From positions 4,774,001 through 4,838,000 of the forward strand of contig NC_017075.1 of the NCBI RefSeq assembly GCF_000284255.1: a stretch of 64,000 bases of DNA. The letters are read 5' to 3'. Of the stretch, positions 50,120 through 59,397 are shown piece by piece. The first letter of the stretch is position 1. Every line of letters starts with the position of its first letter. A program made the position numbers and the translations under genes. Under the pieces are notes generated by a model that worked only from the letters and a program-made list of their open reading frames with translations, ran no database searches and was not told the origin of the DNA. The DNA is from Rubrivivax gelatinosus IL144. Its GTDB lineage: Bacteria > Pseudomonadota > Gammaproteobacteria > Burkholderiales > Burkholderiaceae_C.

Positions 50120-52276
50120 GTGATCCGCCTGTCCTTCATCGCCGCGCCGCTGCTGCTGGCCGCCGCGGCCGTCGCCGCGCCGCGCGACGCCGGCGCCCCC
50201 GCGCCCACTTCCGACCGCTTCTATGGCGTGCAGGTCGACGACCCGTACCGCCAGCTCGAGAACGTGCGCGACCCCGCGGTCGCAGCCTGGATGAAGGCCC
50301 GTGCACGCGAGGCGCGGAAGACGCTGGACTCGATCCCCGGCCGGCCGGCGATGGCCCGCCGCGTCGCGCAGCTGATGGCCGACGCCGGCACGCGCTTCGG
50401 CGCGCTGCAGCGCCGCCCCGGCGAACGCCTGTTCTACGAGAAGCGCGGCGCGCGCGACGACCAGTTCCGGCTCTACGTGCGCGACGGCGCGCACGAGCGG
50501 CTGCTGGTCGACCCGCTGGCCGCTGCGCCGCGCGGCACGCCGCACGCGATCGACTACTTCGAGGCCTCGCCCGGCGGACGCTACGTCGCCTACGGCCTGT
50601 CGGCCGGCGGCTCCGAGGACGCCGAGCTCTACGTCGTCGAAGCCGCCAGCGGCCGGCGCGTGCTCGGCCCGGTGAGCCGCGCGCAGTACGGCAACGTCGC
50701 CTGGCTCGACGACGAGAGCGGCTTCTTCTTCACCCGGCTGCGCCCGAGCGCGGCCGACGCGCCGCCGGCAGCCAAGTACGCCGGTTCGCGCGCCGTCTTC
50801 GTGCGCCTGGGCAGCGACGTCGAGAAGGCGCCGGTGGCGCTGTCCTTCGAGACGCCCGGCGTCGTGATCGACGAAGCCCAGGACGCGCCTGCCGTGCAGC
50901 CGGTGCCTGGCACCGGCTGGGCGCTGGCGCTGGTCAGCCACGGCACCGACCACGAGATCGCCGCCTGGGTCGCGCCGCTGGCCGACGCCGTCGCCGGCAC
51001 GGCGCGCTGGAAGCCGCTGTTCGACCGCGAAGCCGGGGTCACCGCGCTGCAGACCGTCGGCGAACGCCTGTTCCTGCTGAGCCACCGCGACGCCCCGCGC
51101 TACCGCCTGCTGGAGAGCACGGTCACCGCCGCCGGCCTGGACACGGCGCGCGTGCTGGTGCCCGAAGGCGAGGGCGTGCTGACCGGTCTGGCGCGCGGCG
51201 CCGACGCGCTGTACCTGCGCCGCCGCGACGGCAGCGCCTCGTCGCTGCTGCGCCTGGCGCTGACCGACGGCGGCCGGCTCGAGGAAGTGACGCTGCCGGT
51301 GCGCGGCGCCTTCGAGATCGAAGGCTACGACCCGCGGCTGCCCGGCGTGACGCTGGCGCTGCAGGGCTGGACCGAGCCCGAGCGGCTGTGGTCGGTGAAG
51401 CCCGGCGCCGACGGCAGGGTCGCCGTCACCGACACCCAGCTGCTGCGCCCCGGGCGTGTCCCGGGCGCCGGCCGCTACGTCGTGCGCGAGGTGCTGGTGC
51501 CCAGCCACGACGGCGCCAAGGTGCCGCTGGCCATCGTGCACCGCGCCGACCTGAAGCTCGATGGCCGCGCGCCGACGCTGCTCTGGGGCTACGCCAGCTA
51601 CGGCATGACCGACGAACCCTGGTACTCGGCGACGCGGCTGGCCTGGCTGGAGAAGGGCGGCGTCTTCGCCGTCGCCAACCCGCGCGGCTCGGGCGCCTTC
51701 GGCGAGGACTGGTACCGCGCCGGCAAGCGCGAGACCAAGCCCAACAGCTGGAAGGACTTCATCGCCACCGGCGAGTACCTCGTCGCCCAGGGCTACACGA
51801 CGCCGGCGCGGCTCAGCGCCTGGGGCGGCAGCGCCGGCGGCGTGCTCGTCGGCCGCGCGATCACCGAGCGCCCCGACCTGTTCGGCGCCGCGGTGATCTC
51901 GGTCGGCGCGCTGGACATGGTGCGCGCCGAACTCGAGCCCAACGGCCCGCCGAACATTCCCGAGTTCGGCAGCGTCGCCACCGAGGACGGATTCCGCGCG
52001 CTGCTGGCGATGAGCAGCTACCACCAGGTGCACGACGGCGTGCGCTACCCGGCGGTGCTGCTGACGCACGGCATCAACGACGCCCGGGTCGAGGTCTGGC
52101 AGAGCCTGAAGATGGCGGCGCGGCTGCGCCAGGCCACGGCCAGCGGCAAGCCGGTGCTGCTGCGTCTGGACTTCGACGGCGGCCACGGCATCGGCGCCAC
52201 GCGCGCCCAGCAGGCGGCCGAGATCAGCGACGTCTACGCCTTCCTGCGCTGGCAGGCGACGGGCAGCGCGCGCTGA
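50120..52276 (+). CDS. prolyl oligopeptidase family serine peptidase (secreted)
   Basis: This S9-family peptidase has 718 residues and cleaves short peptides after proline. The GTG at 50120 gives a signal peptide (LSFIAAPLLLAAAAVAAPRD), so the enzyme should be periplasmic. A seven-bladed propeller spans about 80-430. The alpha/beta-hydrolase domain follows; the catalytic triad is Ser571 (GGSAGG), Asp654 (GINDAR) and His689 (GGHGIG). The segments PTLLWGYASYG and FAVANPRGSGAFGEDWYRAG are family hallmarks. It lies between signalling genes of opposite orientation and shows no obvious functional link to them. Confidence 0.93.
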   Translation: MIRLSFIAAPLLLAAAAVAAPRDAGAPAPTSDRFYGVQVDDPYRQLENVRDPAVAAWMKARAREARKTLDSIPGRPAMARRVAQLMADAGTRFGALQRRPGERLFYEKRGARDDQFRLYVRDGAHERLLVDPLAAAPRGTPHAIDYFEASPGGRYVAYGLSAGGSEDAELYVVEAASGRRVLGPVSRAQYGNVAWLDDESGFFFTRLRPSAADAPPAAKYAGSRAVFVRLGSDVEKAPVALSFETPGVVIDEAQDAPAVQPVPGTGWALALVSHGTDHEIAAWVAPLADAVAGTARWKPLFDREAGVTALQTVGERLFLLSHRDAPRYRLLESTVTAAGLDTARVLVPEGEGVLTGLARGADALYLRRRDGSASSLLRLALTDGGRLEEVTLPVRGAFEIEGYDPRLPGVTLALQGWTEPERLWSVKPGADGRVAVTDTQLLRPGRVPGAGRYVVREVLVPSHDGAKVPLAIVHRADLKLDGRAPTLLWGYASYGMTDEPWYSATRLAWLEKGGVFAVANPRGSGAFGEDWYRAGKRETKPNSWKDFIATGEYLVAQGYTTPARLSAWGGSAGGVLVGRAITERPDLFGAAVISVGALDMVRAELEPNGPPNIPEFGSVATEDGFRALLAMSSYHQVHDGVRYPAVLLTHGINDARVEVWQSLKMAARLRQATASGKPVLLRLDFDGGHGIGATRAQQAAEISDVYAFLRWQATGSAR

Positions 52277-52286
52277 GCGGCGGCGC

Positions 52287-53021
52287 CTAACCGGCTTCGA
52301 CGATGGCCAGCAGCGACGCGCGCAGCGTCGCCCAGTCGGCCTGGGCGACGGCCGTGTCGCCCGCGGCGGCGGCGCGGTCGAGTGCCGCGGCGCGCTCGCT
52401 GTCGCTGCCGTAGCCCAGCGTCAGCAGCACCGACTTCAGGCTGTGCGCCAGGCGGCGCAGCGCGCCCAGGTCGCCGGCCGCCAGCGCCGCGTCGCCCTGG
52501 CGCACGTCGCGCAGGAACTGCGGCAGGCAGCTCGCGCGGTAGGCCTGGTAGAGCGCGGCGTCGCCGGCGAAGTACTGCGTGACCGCGCCCGGCGCCGGCG
52601 ACGGCGACGCCGCCGGGGCGTCGTCGAGCGCACGCTGGGCGCAGGCTTCGAGCTGGTCCAGCGGCACCGGCTTGGCCAGCGCCTCGTCGACGCCCAGGCC
52701 TTCGAGCTGCTCGCGGCGTTCGGCCGAGATCCCGGCGCTGAAGGCCACCAGCCGCGGCCGGCTGCTGGCGCCGCGCGCGGCGGCCAGCTCGTGCAGCAGG
52801 TCGACACCGCTGCCGTCGGGCAGCATCAGGTCGCAGATGACGAGCCGCACCGCGCCTTCGGCCAGCGCGGCACGCGCTTCGGCCAGTGTCGCGGCTTCGA
52901 CGAGATCGATCGGCAGCTCCTCCAGCGCGATCTGGACGAAGCGTCGGATGGAAGGGTCGTCCTCGACCAGCAGCACCCGCGGCGGCGACGCCTTGACGTC
53001 GGCGGCGGGTGCCGTGCTCAC
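52287..53021 (-). CDS. REC-Hpt phosphorelay protein
   Basis: This 244-residue protein joins a receiver to a histidine phosphotransfer domain. The receiver (15-130) has Asp21/Asp22 in VEDDPS, phospho-Asp64 in VICDLMLPDG, Ser in AFSAG and Lys117 in LAKPV. After a Pro/Ala linker comes a helical Hpt domain with the phospho-His193 in LRRLAHSLKSVLLTLG. There is no DNA-binding output. It should shuttle phosphate between kinases and regulators, and the flanking kinases and HTH-REC regulator are natural partners. Confidence 0.9.
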   Translation of the reverse strand: MSTAPAADVKASPPRVLLVEDDPSIRRFVQIALEELPIDLVEAATLAEARAALAEGAVRLVICDLMLPDGSGVDLLHELAAARGASSRPRLVAFSAGISAERREQLEGLGVDEALAKPVPLDQLEACAQRALDDAPAASPSPAPGAVTQYFAGDAALYQAYRASCLPQFLRDVRQGDAALAAGDLGALRRLAHSLKSVLLTLGYGSDSERAAALDRAAAAGDTAVAQADWATLRASLLAIVEAG

Positions 53022-53088
53022 TGGCGCACCCTGTGTCCTGCGACAGGTCCCGCCGAGCGGGAATGAGCCCCGGACAAGTCCTGAAGGC

Positions 53089-53712
53089 TCATGCGGCCTC
53101 GACGGTCGTGTCCAGCGCCGCCTTCAGCAGGCCCGGGAGCTGGGCCACGAGCTGCGGCTTGTGCACGACCGGCACGCCTTCGAGCGCGAAGGCGTAGGGC
53201 GCGCGGCCGGCTTCGTCGAGCGAGGTGACGACGATCAGGCGGCTGCGGCTGAACTGCGGATGCGAGCGCAGGCTGGTGATCAGCGTCGCGCCGTCGATGC
53301 CCGGCAGCAGGATGTCGACGATCAGCACGTCGGGCTGCAGCTGGCCGGCGAGCGCCAGGCCGGCGATGCCGTCGTCGGCAACGTGCAGCTCGACGCCGCT
53401 CAGGTGCTGCTTGACCAGCAGCGAGACGAGGTTCTGGTAGTGCGCCGAGTCTTCGATCAGCAGCACGCGCCGGGCCGTCGACGCCGGACGCGGCGCCGTC
53501 GCGGTGCGCGACGGACCCGAGCGGCGGCCTTCACGCCAGCGCTCGACCGAGTCGCGCGAAATACGACGGTGTCCACCCGGGGTCTTCCACGCTTCCAACT
53601 CGCCGCGGTCGACCATCATCTGCACCGAGCGCACCGCCATGCCGAGCAAGCGAGCCACCTCCAGCGTGCTGAAGGTGTCGCGTGCGTCTTCTGACATAGG
53701 GATTTCGGCCAT
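53089..53712 (-). CDS. response regulator with N-terminal MerR/excisionase-type HTH and C-terminal receiver
   Basis: This 207-residue regulator has the DNA-binding domain first, the reverse of the usual order. Residues 10-55 (FSTLEVARLLGMAVRSVQMM then LEAWKTPGGHRRISRDSVER) form an excisionase/MerR-type winged helix. A linker rich in Ser, Arg and Pro follows. The receiver (about 80-200) has VLLIEDSAH, phospho-Asp in VLIVDILLPG, VVTSLDE and the Lys in VVHKPQ. Starts at 53712 and 53697 are both possible. It is divergent from an HD-GYP gene; the region between holds a compact palindrome that may be its operator. Confidence 0.88.
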   Translation of the reverse strand: MAEIPMSEDARDTFSTLEVARLLGMAVRSVQMMVDRGELEAWKTPGGHRRISRDSVERWREGRRSGPSRTATAPRPASTARRVLLIEDSAHYQNLVSLLVKQHLSGVELHVADDGIAGLALAGQLQPDVLIVDILLPGIDGATLITSLRSHPQFSRSRLIVVTSLDEAGRAPYAFALEGVPVVHKPQLVAQLPGLLKAALDTTVEAA

Positions 53713-53759
53713 TGAGTAATTCTGCCGAATTTCCGGGCCTCCGTGGACGCGACTCCAAA

Positions 53760-53784
53760 CTGATAAAAGCAACATTGCTGATAA
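53760..53784. promoter_or_regulatory. candidate operator between HTH-REC and HD-GYP genes
   Basis: A perfect 12-bp inverted repeat AGCAA-CA-TTGCT (53768-53779) is framed by two direct copies of CTGATAA (53760-53766 and 53778-53784) 18 bp apart. The second copy runs into GATAAT, a -10-like hexamer for the HD-GYP gene. This is a plausible site for the divergent HTH-REC regulator. Confidence 0.45.
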
Positions 53785-53816
53785 TTCGTCACGTCAGATC
53801 AGAGGAGTTCCCTTCC

Positions 53817-54596
53817 ATGCACGCCCCGCCGGCCGGCGATGACCGCGCGGACGCAACCGCCTCGCCCAACCGTTTCGACGATGCCGCGCACGCGCAGATG
53901 GAGTGTTTCCTGCGCGACTTCGGCGAGATGTACCAGGAGGTCACGCGCGCGCACCACGAAGCGCTGTTCCGCCTGGCGATGGCGGCCGAATACCGCGACA
54001 ACGACACCGGCGAGCACATCATCCGCATGGGCTTCCTCTGCGAGGCCCTGGCCTTGGCGATGGGCCGCACGCCGCGCTGGGCGGCGATGCTGCGCAAGGC
54101 CGCGCCGATGCACGACGTCGGCAAGATCGGCATTCCCGACAAGGTGCTGCAGAAGCCCGGCGCGCTGGACGAGGCCGAGCGCGCGACGATGAACGAGCAC
54201 GCACGCATCGGCGCCGAGATCCTCGGCCAGTCGCGCATCCCGCTGTTCCGCCTGGCCGCCGAGGTGGCGCTGTCGCATCACGAGCGCTGGGACGGCAGCG
54301 GCTATCCGTCGGGGCTGCAGGGCAGCGCCATTCCGCTGGCCGGGCGTATCGTCGCCGTCGTCGATTTCTTCGATGCGCTGACGATGGACCGCTGCTACCG
54401 CAAGGCCTTCCCGGACGCCCAGGCCCTGCAGATGCTGCGGGAGCAGAGCGGCCGCGCCTTCGATCCCGAGATCGCCTCGGCCTTCCTGGCCCACGCGCCG
54501 CGCCTCGTCGCGCTGCGCGACGCGATCAACCGGCGCAAGCCCAGCTTCGCCGAACTCGTCGACGGCACGACGCCGCCCCAGGCGCTGCCGACATGA
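53817..54596 (+). CDS. HD-GYP domain protein (probable cyclic-di-GMP phosphodiesterase)
   Basis: This 259-residue protein is a near-minimal HD-GYP domain with a short N-terminal helix. The metal-binding HD is in PMHDVGKIGIPDKVLQKPG, further ligands are in LSHHERWDGSGYP, and the GYP motif is complete. The helix after it reads IVAVVDFFDALTMDR. All residues needed for c-di-GMP hydrolysis appear present. It lacks its own receiver, which such proteins usually carry, so the co-encoded kinase or the divergent HTH-REC may control it. The ATG at 53817 has a good Shine-Dalgarno (gaggag), so I prefer it to an ATG 105 nt upstream. Its stop overlaps the kinase start. Confidence 0.92.
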   Translation: MHAPPAGDDRADATASPNRFDDAAHAQMECFLRDFGEMYQEVTRAHHEALFRLAMAAEYRDNDTGEHIIRMGFLCEALALAMGRTPRWAAMLRKAAPMHDVGKIGIPDKVLQKPGALDEAERATMNEHARIGAEILGQSRIPLFRLAAEVALSHHERWDGSGYPSGLQGSAIPLAGRIVAVVDFFDALTMDRCYRKAFPDAQALQMLREQSGRAFDPEIASAFLAHAPRLVALRDAINRRKPSFAELVDGTTPPQALPT

Positions 54597-57025
54597 GCAC
54601 GGCCGCCGATTCGCGTCGCCGGCGCAAGCGCACTCTGACCGCCCGCCTCGTCCTCGCGGGCGGCGCGACACTGGTCGCGCTACTGGCGGCGGTGGTCGGC
54701 GGCATCGCCGCCTACGAGTACGAGGAAGCGTGCCTCGTGCAGCAGGACCGCGCCGAACTGCTGGCGCGCATGGTCGAGGAACACGCGGCGCACGCGCTCG
54801 ACGATGCGACGAACGTGCTCGCCGTGGGCGCCGCCGCGGTCCACCGCACGCCGCCGGAGCGCCTGGCCGAACTCGGCGACGCGTTCGTGCAGATGGCCGC
54901 CGGCCAGCCGCTGGTGGCGGCGATGCTGCTCGTCGACGAGCGCGGCAGCGTCGTCGCGTCCAGCGTGCCGGCCGCACGCGGGCTCAGGCTGGACAGCGCA
55001 CGCTGGACCTTGGCGCGCGCACAGGCCCAGCTGCACTACGGCAGCTATCTCGCCGACGCGGCGCCGGTGCTGCCCGGACGCGACAGCGTGCCGGTGCTGC
55101 GCAGCGTCGTCGGCGCCGACGGCCGGCCGGGAACCCTGGTCGCGCTGCTGGACACGGCCAGGCTCGCCGAGTTCCAGCGCCACGCGCGCGAGGACCCCGG
55201 CACCAGCGCACTGCTCGTGCGCCGCGACGGCGAGGTGCTGAGCGCGACGCCCGAGGCCGGCGTCGGCGCCGGCGGCCGCATCACCGTCCGTCCGGACGGC
55301 GATGTCGAGTTCGACAACGGGCGCCGCGTCGTCGTCGCGACGCACACGCTGGCCTCGCGTCCGGAGCTGACGGTCGTCGTTGTGCGCGACCTGGAGGTGG
55401 GGCTGGCGGTGTGGCGCCGCATGCTGGCCTGGCTGCTCGCCGGCGGCGCGGTGGCCGCCGCGGTGATCGCCGCGATGACCTTCGTCGCCGAACGCAGCGT
55501 GCGCGCCCGCGAGGCGGCGCGACGCCAGCGCGACGCGGCGCAGCACGCCGTCGCGCTGCGCGAACGCGAGCTGAGCGTCATCGTCAAGAGCGTGCAGGAG
55601 CTGATCTTCCGCACCGACCACGAAGGCCGGCTCACCTTCGTCAACGCGCGCTGGCAGGCCGCGACCGGCCAGCCCAGCGAGTCGCTGCTCGGGCGGCGGC
55701 TGCTGGACCTGGTCGCGCCGGCCTCGCGCGAGGCCGTGGCGGCGCTGCTGGCGCCCGAGGCCGCCGGCTCGCGCGCGGCGCAGATCAGTTTCGCCGGCAG
55801 CGAGCGACGCCTGTTCGACCTGGCGCTGTCGCCGCTGATCGAAGGCGGCCGCGTCGTCGGCCACGCCGGCAGCGCTGTCGACGTCACCGAACGCTGCGCC
55901 GCCGAGCGCGAACTGCAGGAGCAGCTCGCGCTGTCGGCGCTGATGCTCGACACGATGCCGCTGCCGGTCGCGCTGATGGACCGCGAGGCCTGCTACGTCA
56001 CCGTCAACCGCGCCTGGGAGCAGCAGGCCGGCATGGCGCGCGAGGAGCTGGTCGGCAAGCGCGCCCGCGACTACCTGCTGCTGGCCGAGGCCGCGGTGCA
56101 CGAGCGCTACAACCGCGAGGTGCTGGAGCACGGCGGCTCGCTGAGCTACGAGTCGGAGGTCTCGCAGGCCGACGGCACGCGGCGCACGATGGCCGTCACC
56201 AAGGCCGCGGTGATCGGCGCCGACGGCCGCCCGCGCGGCCTGCTCGCCGCGCTGACCGACATCACCGAGTTCCGCGAAGCCGATCGCGCGATGCGCGAGG
56301 CGCGCGACATCGCCGAGGAAGCCTCGCGCTCGAAGTCGGAGTTCATCGCCAACATCAGCCACGAGCTGCGCACGCCGCTGCAGGCGATCATCGGCTTCTC
56401 CGAACTGGGCATGGTGCGCGGCCGTGCCCACGAGCGCCTGGCGTCGATGTTCGGCGACATCCACGCTGCCGGGCAGCGCATGCTGGCGCTGGTCAACGAC
56501 CTGCTGGACGTCTCGAAGATCGAGAGCACGGTCGGCACCTTCCACCTCGAGCGCACCGACCTGCGGCCGCTGGTGCGCGAGGTCGCGCGCGAGATCGACC
56601 CGCTGCTGGCGCGCCGCCGGCTGCACCTGGACCTGGTGCTCAGCGAGGGCCAGCTCGTCGCCAAGGTCGACCCGCTGCGCTTCCAGCAGGTGGTGCGCAA
56701 CGTGCTGGCCAACGCGGTGCGTTTCTCGCCCGACGGCGCGACGATCGAGCTGCGCGGCGACATCGACGCCAGCAACCAGATCGTCGTCACGGTGCGCGAC
56801 CACGGCCCGGGCATTCCGCCGGCGGAACTGGAGAAGATCTTCGAGGCCTTCGTGCAGTCGAGCAAGACGAAGGACGGCTCGGGCGGCACCGGCCTGGGCC
56901 TGGCGATCTGCCGCAAGATCGTCGAGGCCCACGGCGGCAGCATCCACGCCGAGAACGCCGAGGGCGGCGGCAGCCGCTTCACGATCGCGGTGCCGGCACG
57001 CGGCTTCGCCGACACGGTGGTCTGA
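54593..57025 (+). CDS. membrane sensor histidine kinase with two PAS domains
   Basis: This 810-residue kinase has a membrane helix at about 17-40, a periplasmic double-Cache-like sensor (about 45-280), and a second helix near 285-305 (MLAWLLAGGAVAAAVIAAMTF). A coiled coil precedes two PAS domains (about 335-445 and 455-570). The H box is NISHELRTPLQAIIGFSELG with phospho-His590; the ATPase domain has NAVRFSPDGA, DHGPGIPP and GTGLGLAICRKIVEAHGG. All elements are intact. It overlaps the HD-GYP gene by 4 nt (ATGA), which strongly suggests one signalling unit. There is no attached receiver, so the REC-Hpt and HTH-REC proteins nearby may be its targets. Confidence 0.93.
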   Translation: MSTAADSRRRRKRTLTARLVLAGGATLVALLAAVVGGIAAYEYEEACLVQQDRAELLARMVEEHAAHALDDATNVLAVGAAAVHRTPPERLAELGDAFVQMAAGQPLVAAMLLVDERGSVVASSVPAARGLRLDSARWTLARAQAQLHYGSYLADAAPVLPGRDSVPVLRSVVGADGRPGTLVALLDTARLAEFQRHAREDPGTSALLVRRDGEVLSATPEAGVGAGGRITVRPDGDVEFDNGRRVVVATHTLASRPELTVVVVRDLEVGLAVWRRMLAWLLAGGAVAAAVIAAMTFVAERSVRAREAARRQRDAAQHAVALRERELSVIVKSVQELIFRTDHEGRLTFVNARWQAATGQPSESLLGRRLLDLVAPASREAVAALLAPEAAGSRAAQISFAGSERRLFDLALSPLIEGGRVVGHAGSAVDVTERCAAERELQEQLALSALMLDTMPLPVALMDREACYVTVNRAWEQQAGMAREELVGKRARDYLLLAEAAVHERYNREVLEHGGSLSYESEVSQADGTRRTMAVTKAAVIGADGRPRGLLAALTDITEFREADRAMREARDIAEEASRSKSEFIANISHELRTPLQAIIGFSELGMVRGRAHERLASMFGDIHAAGQRMLALVNDLLDVSKIESTVGTFHLERTDLRPLVREVAREIDPLLARRRLHLDLVLSEGQLVAKVDPLRFQQVVRNVLANAVRFSPDGATIELRGDIDASNQIVVTVRDHGPGIPPAELEKIFEAFVQSSKTKDGSGGTGLGLAICRKIVEAHGGSIHAENAEGGGSRFTIAVPARGFADTVV

Positions 57026-57342
57026 GCGCCGGAGCGACAGGTCGTGCGAGCCCGGGCAACAGCACATCATGCCTCGCCGAAGGCCCTTTCGTGCGTGCCG
57101 AAACGTGCGTTTCTGCGCGCCGTCAACGGTGCTGAAACAGCCGTTCGAAACGGCCTCGCGACCGCTCCGGAGTCCGCTTGTCATCGTTCTGCAACGGGTG
57201 CACACTGGCCCGGACGGCCCTCGAAAAGACCCTCTTTCACACCCCTCCTGGCACCGCTTCCCCACCCCGCGTTTTCACCCAGCCGAGCCCTCTGCATCAC
57301 CCGGGCACGGCGCGTTCCCACCCCCTCTCTTAGGAGGCATCA
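57026..57342. other. 317-bp gene-free region before hpf
   Basis: No gene is supported here. A small perfect inverted repeat GCCGTT-CGA-AACGGC lies at 57140-57154. Two copies of the word GTGCGT flank CCGAAAC near 57090-57113. An exact AGGAGG Shine-Dalgarno (57332-57337) sits 5 nt before the hpf ATG. In many betaproteobacteria rpoN precedes hpf; it is not present here. Confidence 0.6.
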
Positions 57343-57684
57343 ATGAACCTGACGATCAGCGGCCACCACCTCGAAGTCACGCCGGCCCTTCGTGAGTACG
57401 TGCTCACCAAGCTGGACCGCGTCACGCGACACTTCGACCAGGTCGTGGACGTCACGGTGCTACTCACCGTCGAGAAGCTGAAGGAAAAGGAACGCCGCCA
57501 GAAAGCCGAAGTGACCCTGCGCGTGAAGGGCCGCGACATCTTCGTCGAGCAGTCGCACGAAGACCTGTACGCGGCGATCGATCAGCTGATGGACAAGCTC
57601 GACCGCCAGGTCGTGCGCCACAAGGATCGTGTGCAGGACCACCATCACGCCACGGCCAAGCGGCTGGACGCCAACGCCGGCTGA
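57343..57684 (+). CDS. hpf: ribosome hibernation-promoting factor (short HPF)
   Basis: HPF binds the 30S subunit in the tRNA/mRNA channel and promotes inactive 100S dimers in stationary phase. It has 113 residues, the short form, without the C-terminal dimerisation domain of long HPF. The fold is shown by [20 protein letters not shown], the lysine-rich [19 protein letters not shown] and [20 protein letters not shown]. The start has a perfect AGGAGG. An intrinsic terminator follows 24 nt after the stop, so it is largely monocistronic despite lying before ptsN and hprK. Confidence 0.95.
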   Translation: MNLTISGHHLEVTPALREYVLTKLDRVTRHFDQVVDVTVLLTVEKLKEKERRQKAEVTLRVKGRDIFVEQSHEDLYAAIDQLMDKLDRQVVRHKDRVQDHHHATAKRLDANAG

Positions 57685-57708
57685 GGCTGTCGCGCCCCGG
57701 CATCGACG

Positions 57709-57730
57709 ACGGCCCTTCGGGGCCGTTTTT
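57709..57730 (+). terminator. intrinsic terminator of hpf
   Basis: ACGGCCC (57709-57715), a TTCG tetraloop and GGGCCGT (57720-57726) form a 7-bp perfect hairpin followed by TTTT. It is a textbook Rho-independent terminator. Confidence 0.92.
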
Positions 57731-57858
57731 CATGCACCACCCCGGCGAGATCGCACAGGGTTATTCATCTGCCGCAAACACTTGTTGTCATGTAGCCGCA
57801 AGAATTCGCGGTTCCCCTGCATCGGGTGGCCCGCTCTCGAGCCGGCTGGAACCCCGAT

Positions 57859-57867
57859 TGCTATCAT
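57859..57867 (+). promoter_or_regulatory. extended -10 promoter of ptsN-hprK
   Basis: TGC-TATCAT is an extended -10 element (TGn plus a 5/6 match to TATAAT). It lies between the hpf terminator and ptsN and gives a leader of about 60 nt, so ptsN-hprK can be transcribed apart from hpf. Confidence 0.5.
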
Positions 57868-57933
57868 CCTTCGTCTAGCAACACGACGCGGCAGCAGCGC
57901 AGCAGAAACGCGGCCCGCGAGGGGAAGAGCCCC

Positions 57934-58404
57934 ATGAACCGACTCGCCGCCATCCTGCCTGCCAGCAACGTGCTGGTGAACGTCGAAGCGACGAGCAAGA
58001 AGCGCGTCTTCGAACAGGCCGGGCTGCTGTTCGAAAACCAGCACGCGATTGCACGTGGTCTCGTCACCGACAACCTGTTCGCGCGCGAACGCCTGGGCTC
58101 CACCGGCCTGGGCCACGCCGTGGCGATTCCGCACGGCCGCATCAAGGGCCTGAAGAATCCGCTGGCGGCGGTGCTGCGCGTGCAGCAGCCGATCCCGTTC
58201 GACGCCCCGGACGACGAGCCGGTCTCGCTGCTGATCTTCCTGCTCGTGCCCGAGGCGGCGACGCAGCGGCACCTGGAGATCCTCTCCGAGATCGCCGAGA
58301 TGCTGTCCGACCGCGAACTGCGCGAGAAGCTCAAGACCGAGGCCGACGCGGCCGCGGTGCACAAGCTGATCCACGACTGGGAACCGCTGAAGTCCGTCGC
58401 ATGA
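57934..58404 (+). CDS. ptsN: PTS IIA-like nitrogen-regulatory protein
   Basis: PtsN (EIIA-Ntr) ends the nitrogen phosphotransferase relay (PtsP-NPr-PtsN) and regulates potassium transport, carbon storage and stress responses by direct contact. It has 156 residues. The phosphorylatable His is in [13 protein letters not shown]; the flanking [16 protein letters not shown] is highly conserved. The following gene is hprK, 13 nt away, the standard betaproteobacterial pair. Confidence 0.95.
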   Translation: MNRLAAILPASNVLVNVEATSKKRVFEQAGLLFENQHAIARGLVTDNLFARERLGSTGLGHAVAIPHGRIKGLKNPLAAVLRVQQPIPFDAPDDEPVSLLIFLLVPEAATQRHLEILSEIAEMLSDRELREKLKTEADAAAVHKLIHDWEPLKSVA

Positions 58405-58417
58405 CGGCGCGCGTGCG

Positions 58418-59371
58418 ATGAAGCCGACATCGATCAGCGCCGAAGCGCTGTTCGAGGCGCATCGCGCGGCGCTGCGCTGGGAGTGGATCGCCGGCCACGC
58501 GCACCCGGAGCGTCGTTTCGACGACAGCGCGGTGCGCGACGCGCGCTCGGCGGCCGACCTCGTCGGCTACCTGAACTACATCCATCCGTACCGGGTGCAG
58601 ATCGTCGGCCGGCGCGAGATCGCCTATCTCGTCGCCAGCGCGCCCGAGGACCAGGAGCGGCGCATCGCGCGCATCGTCACGCTCGAGCCGCCGGTGCTGA
58701 TCGTCGCCGACGAGCAGGTGCCGCCGGACCGGCTGGTGGCGATGTGCGACCGCGCCGAGATCCCGCTGTTCATCACGCGCGAGTCCGCCGGCCACGTCAT
58801 CGACGTCGTGCGCGCCTACCTCGCGCACCTGTTCGCCGAACGCACGACGCGCCACGGCGTGTTCATGGACATCCTCGGCCTGGGCGTGCTGCTGACCGGC
58901 GAGTCGGGTCTGGGCAAGAGCGAACTCGGGCTGGAGCTGATCTCGCGCGGCCACGGCCTCGTCGCCGACGACGCCGTCGACCTGTACCGCACCTCGCAGA
59001 CCGCGCTCGAAGGCCGCTGCCCCGAGCTGCTGATGAACCTGCTCGAGGTGCGCGGCATCGGCCTGCTGGACATCAAGGCCATCTTCGGCGAGACCGCGGT
59101 GCGGCGGAAGATGCGCCTGCGCCTCATCGTGCACCTGGTGCGCAAGGAGACGATGGAGCGCGAATTCGAGCGCCTGCCCTACGAGCCGCTGTACGAGGAG
59201 ATCCTCGGCATCCCGGTGCGCAAGGTGGTGATCGCGGTCGACGCCGGGCGCAACCTCGCGGTGCTGGTCGAGGCCGCGGTGCGCAACACGGTGCTGCAGC
59301 TGCGCGGCATCGACACCTATCAGGAGTTCATCGAGCGCCACCAGCGCGCGATGGAACGCGGCCAGAACTGA
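58418..59371 (+). CDS. hprK: HPr kinase/phosphorylase
   Basis: HprK phosphorylates and dephosphorylates a serine of HPr-type proteins. It has 317 residues. The N-terminal DRTGG-like domain covers about 1-130. The kinase P-loop is [17 protein letters not shown], followed by ADDAVDLYR with the catalytic Asp, and the family signature [18 protein letters not shown]. The C-terminal helix with [15 protein letters not shown] closes the protein. In betaproteobacteria without a sugar PTS the enzyme is thought to link the PTS-Ntr to cell physiology. It converges on fur with 26 nt between. Confidence 0.95.
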   Translation: MKPTSISAEALFEAHRAALRWEWIAGHAHPERRFDDSAVRDARSAADLVGYLNYIHPYRVQIVGRREIAYLVASAPEDQERRIARIVTLEPPVLIVADEQVPPDRLVAMCDRAEIPLFITRESAGHVIDVVRAYLAHLFAERTTRHGVFMDILGLGVLLTGESGLGKSELGLELISRGHGLVADDAVDLYRTSQTALEGRCPELLMNLLEVRGIGLLDIKAIFGETAVRRKMRLRLIVHLVRKETMEREFERLPYEPLYEEILGIPVRKVVIAVDAGRNLAVLVEAAVRNTVLQLRGIDTYQEFIERHQRAMERGQN

Positions 59372-59397
59372 GAACGCGCGCCGGCCGCGCGCGCCCT

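Noticed and set aside
57241..57260. Possible sigma-54 promoter upstream of hpf (TGGCACCGCTTCCCC)
   Set aside because: The -24 part resembles TGGCAC, but the required TTGCA-like -12 is missing at the right spacing.
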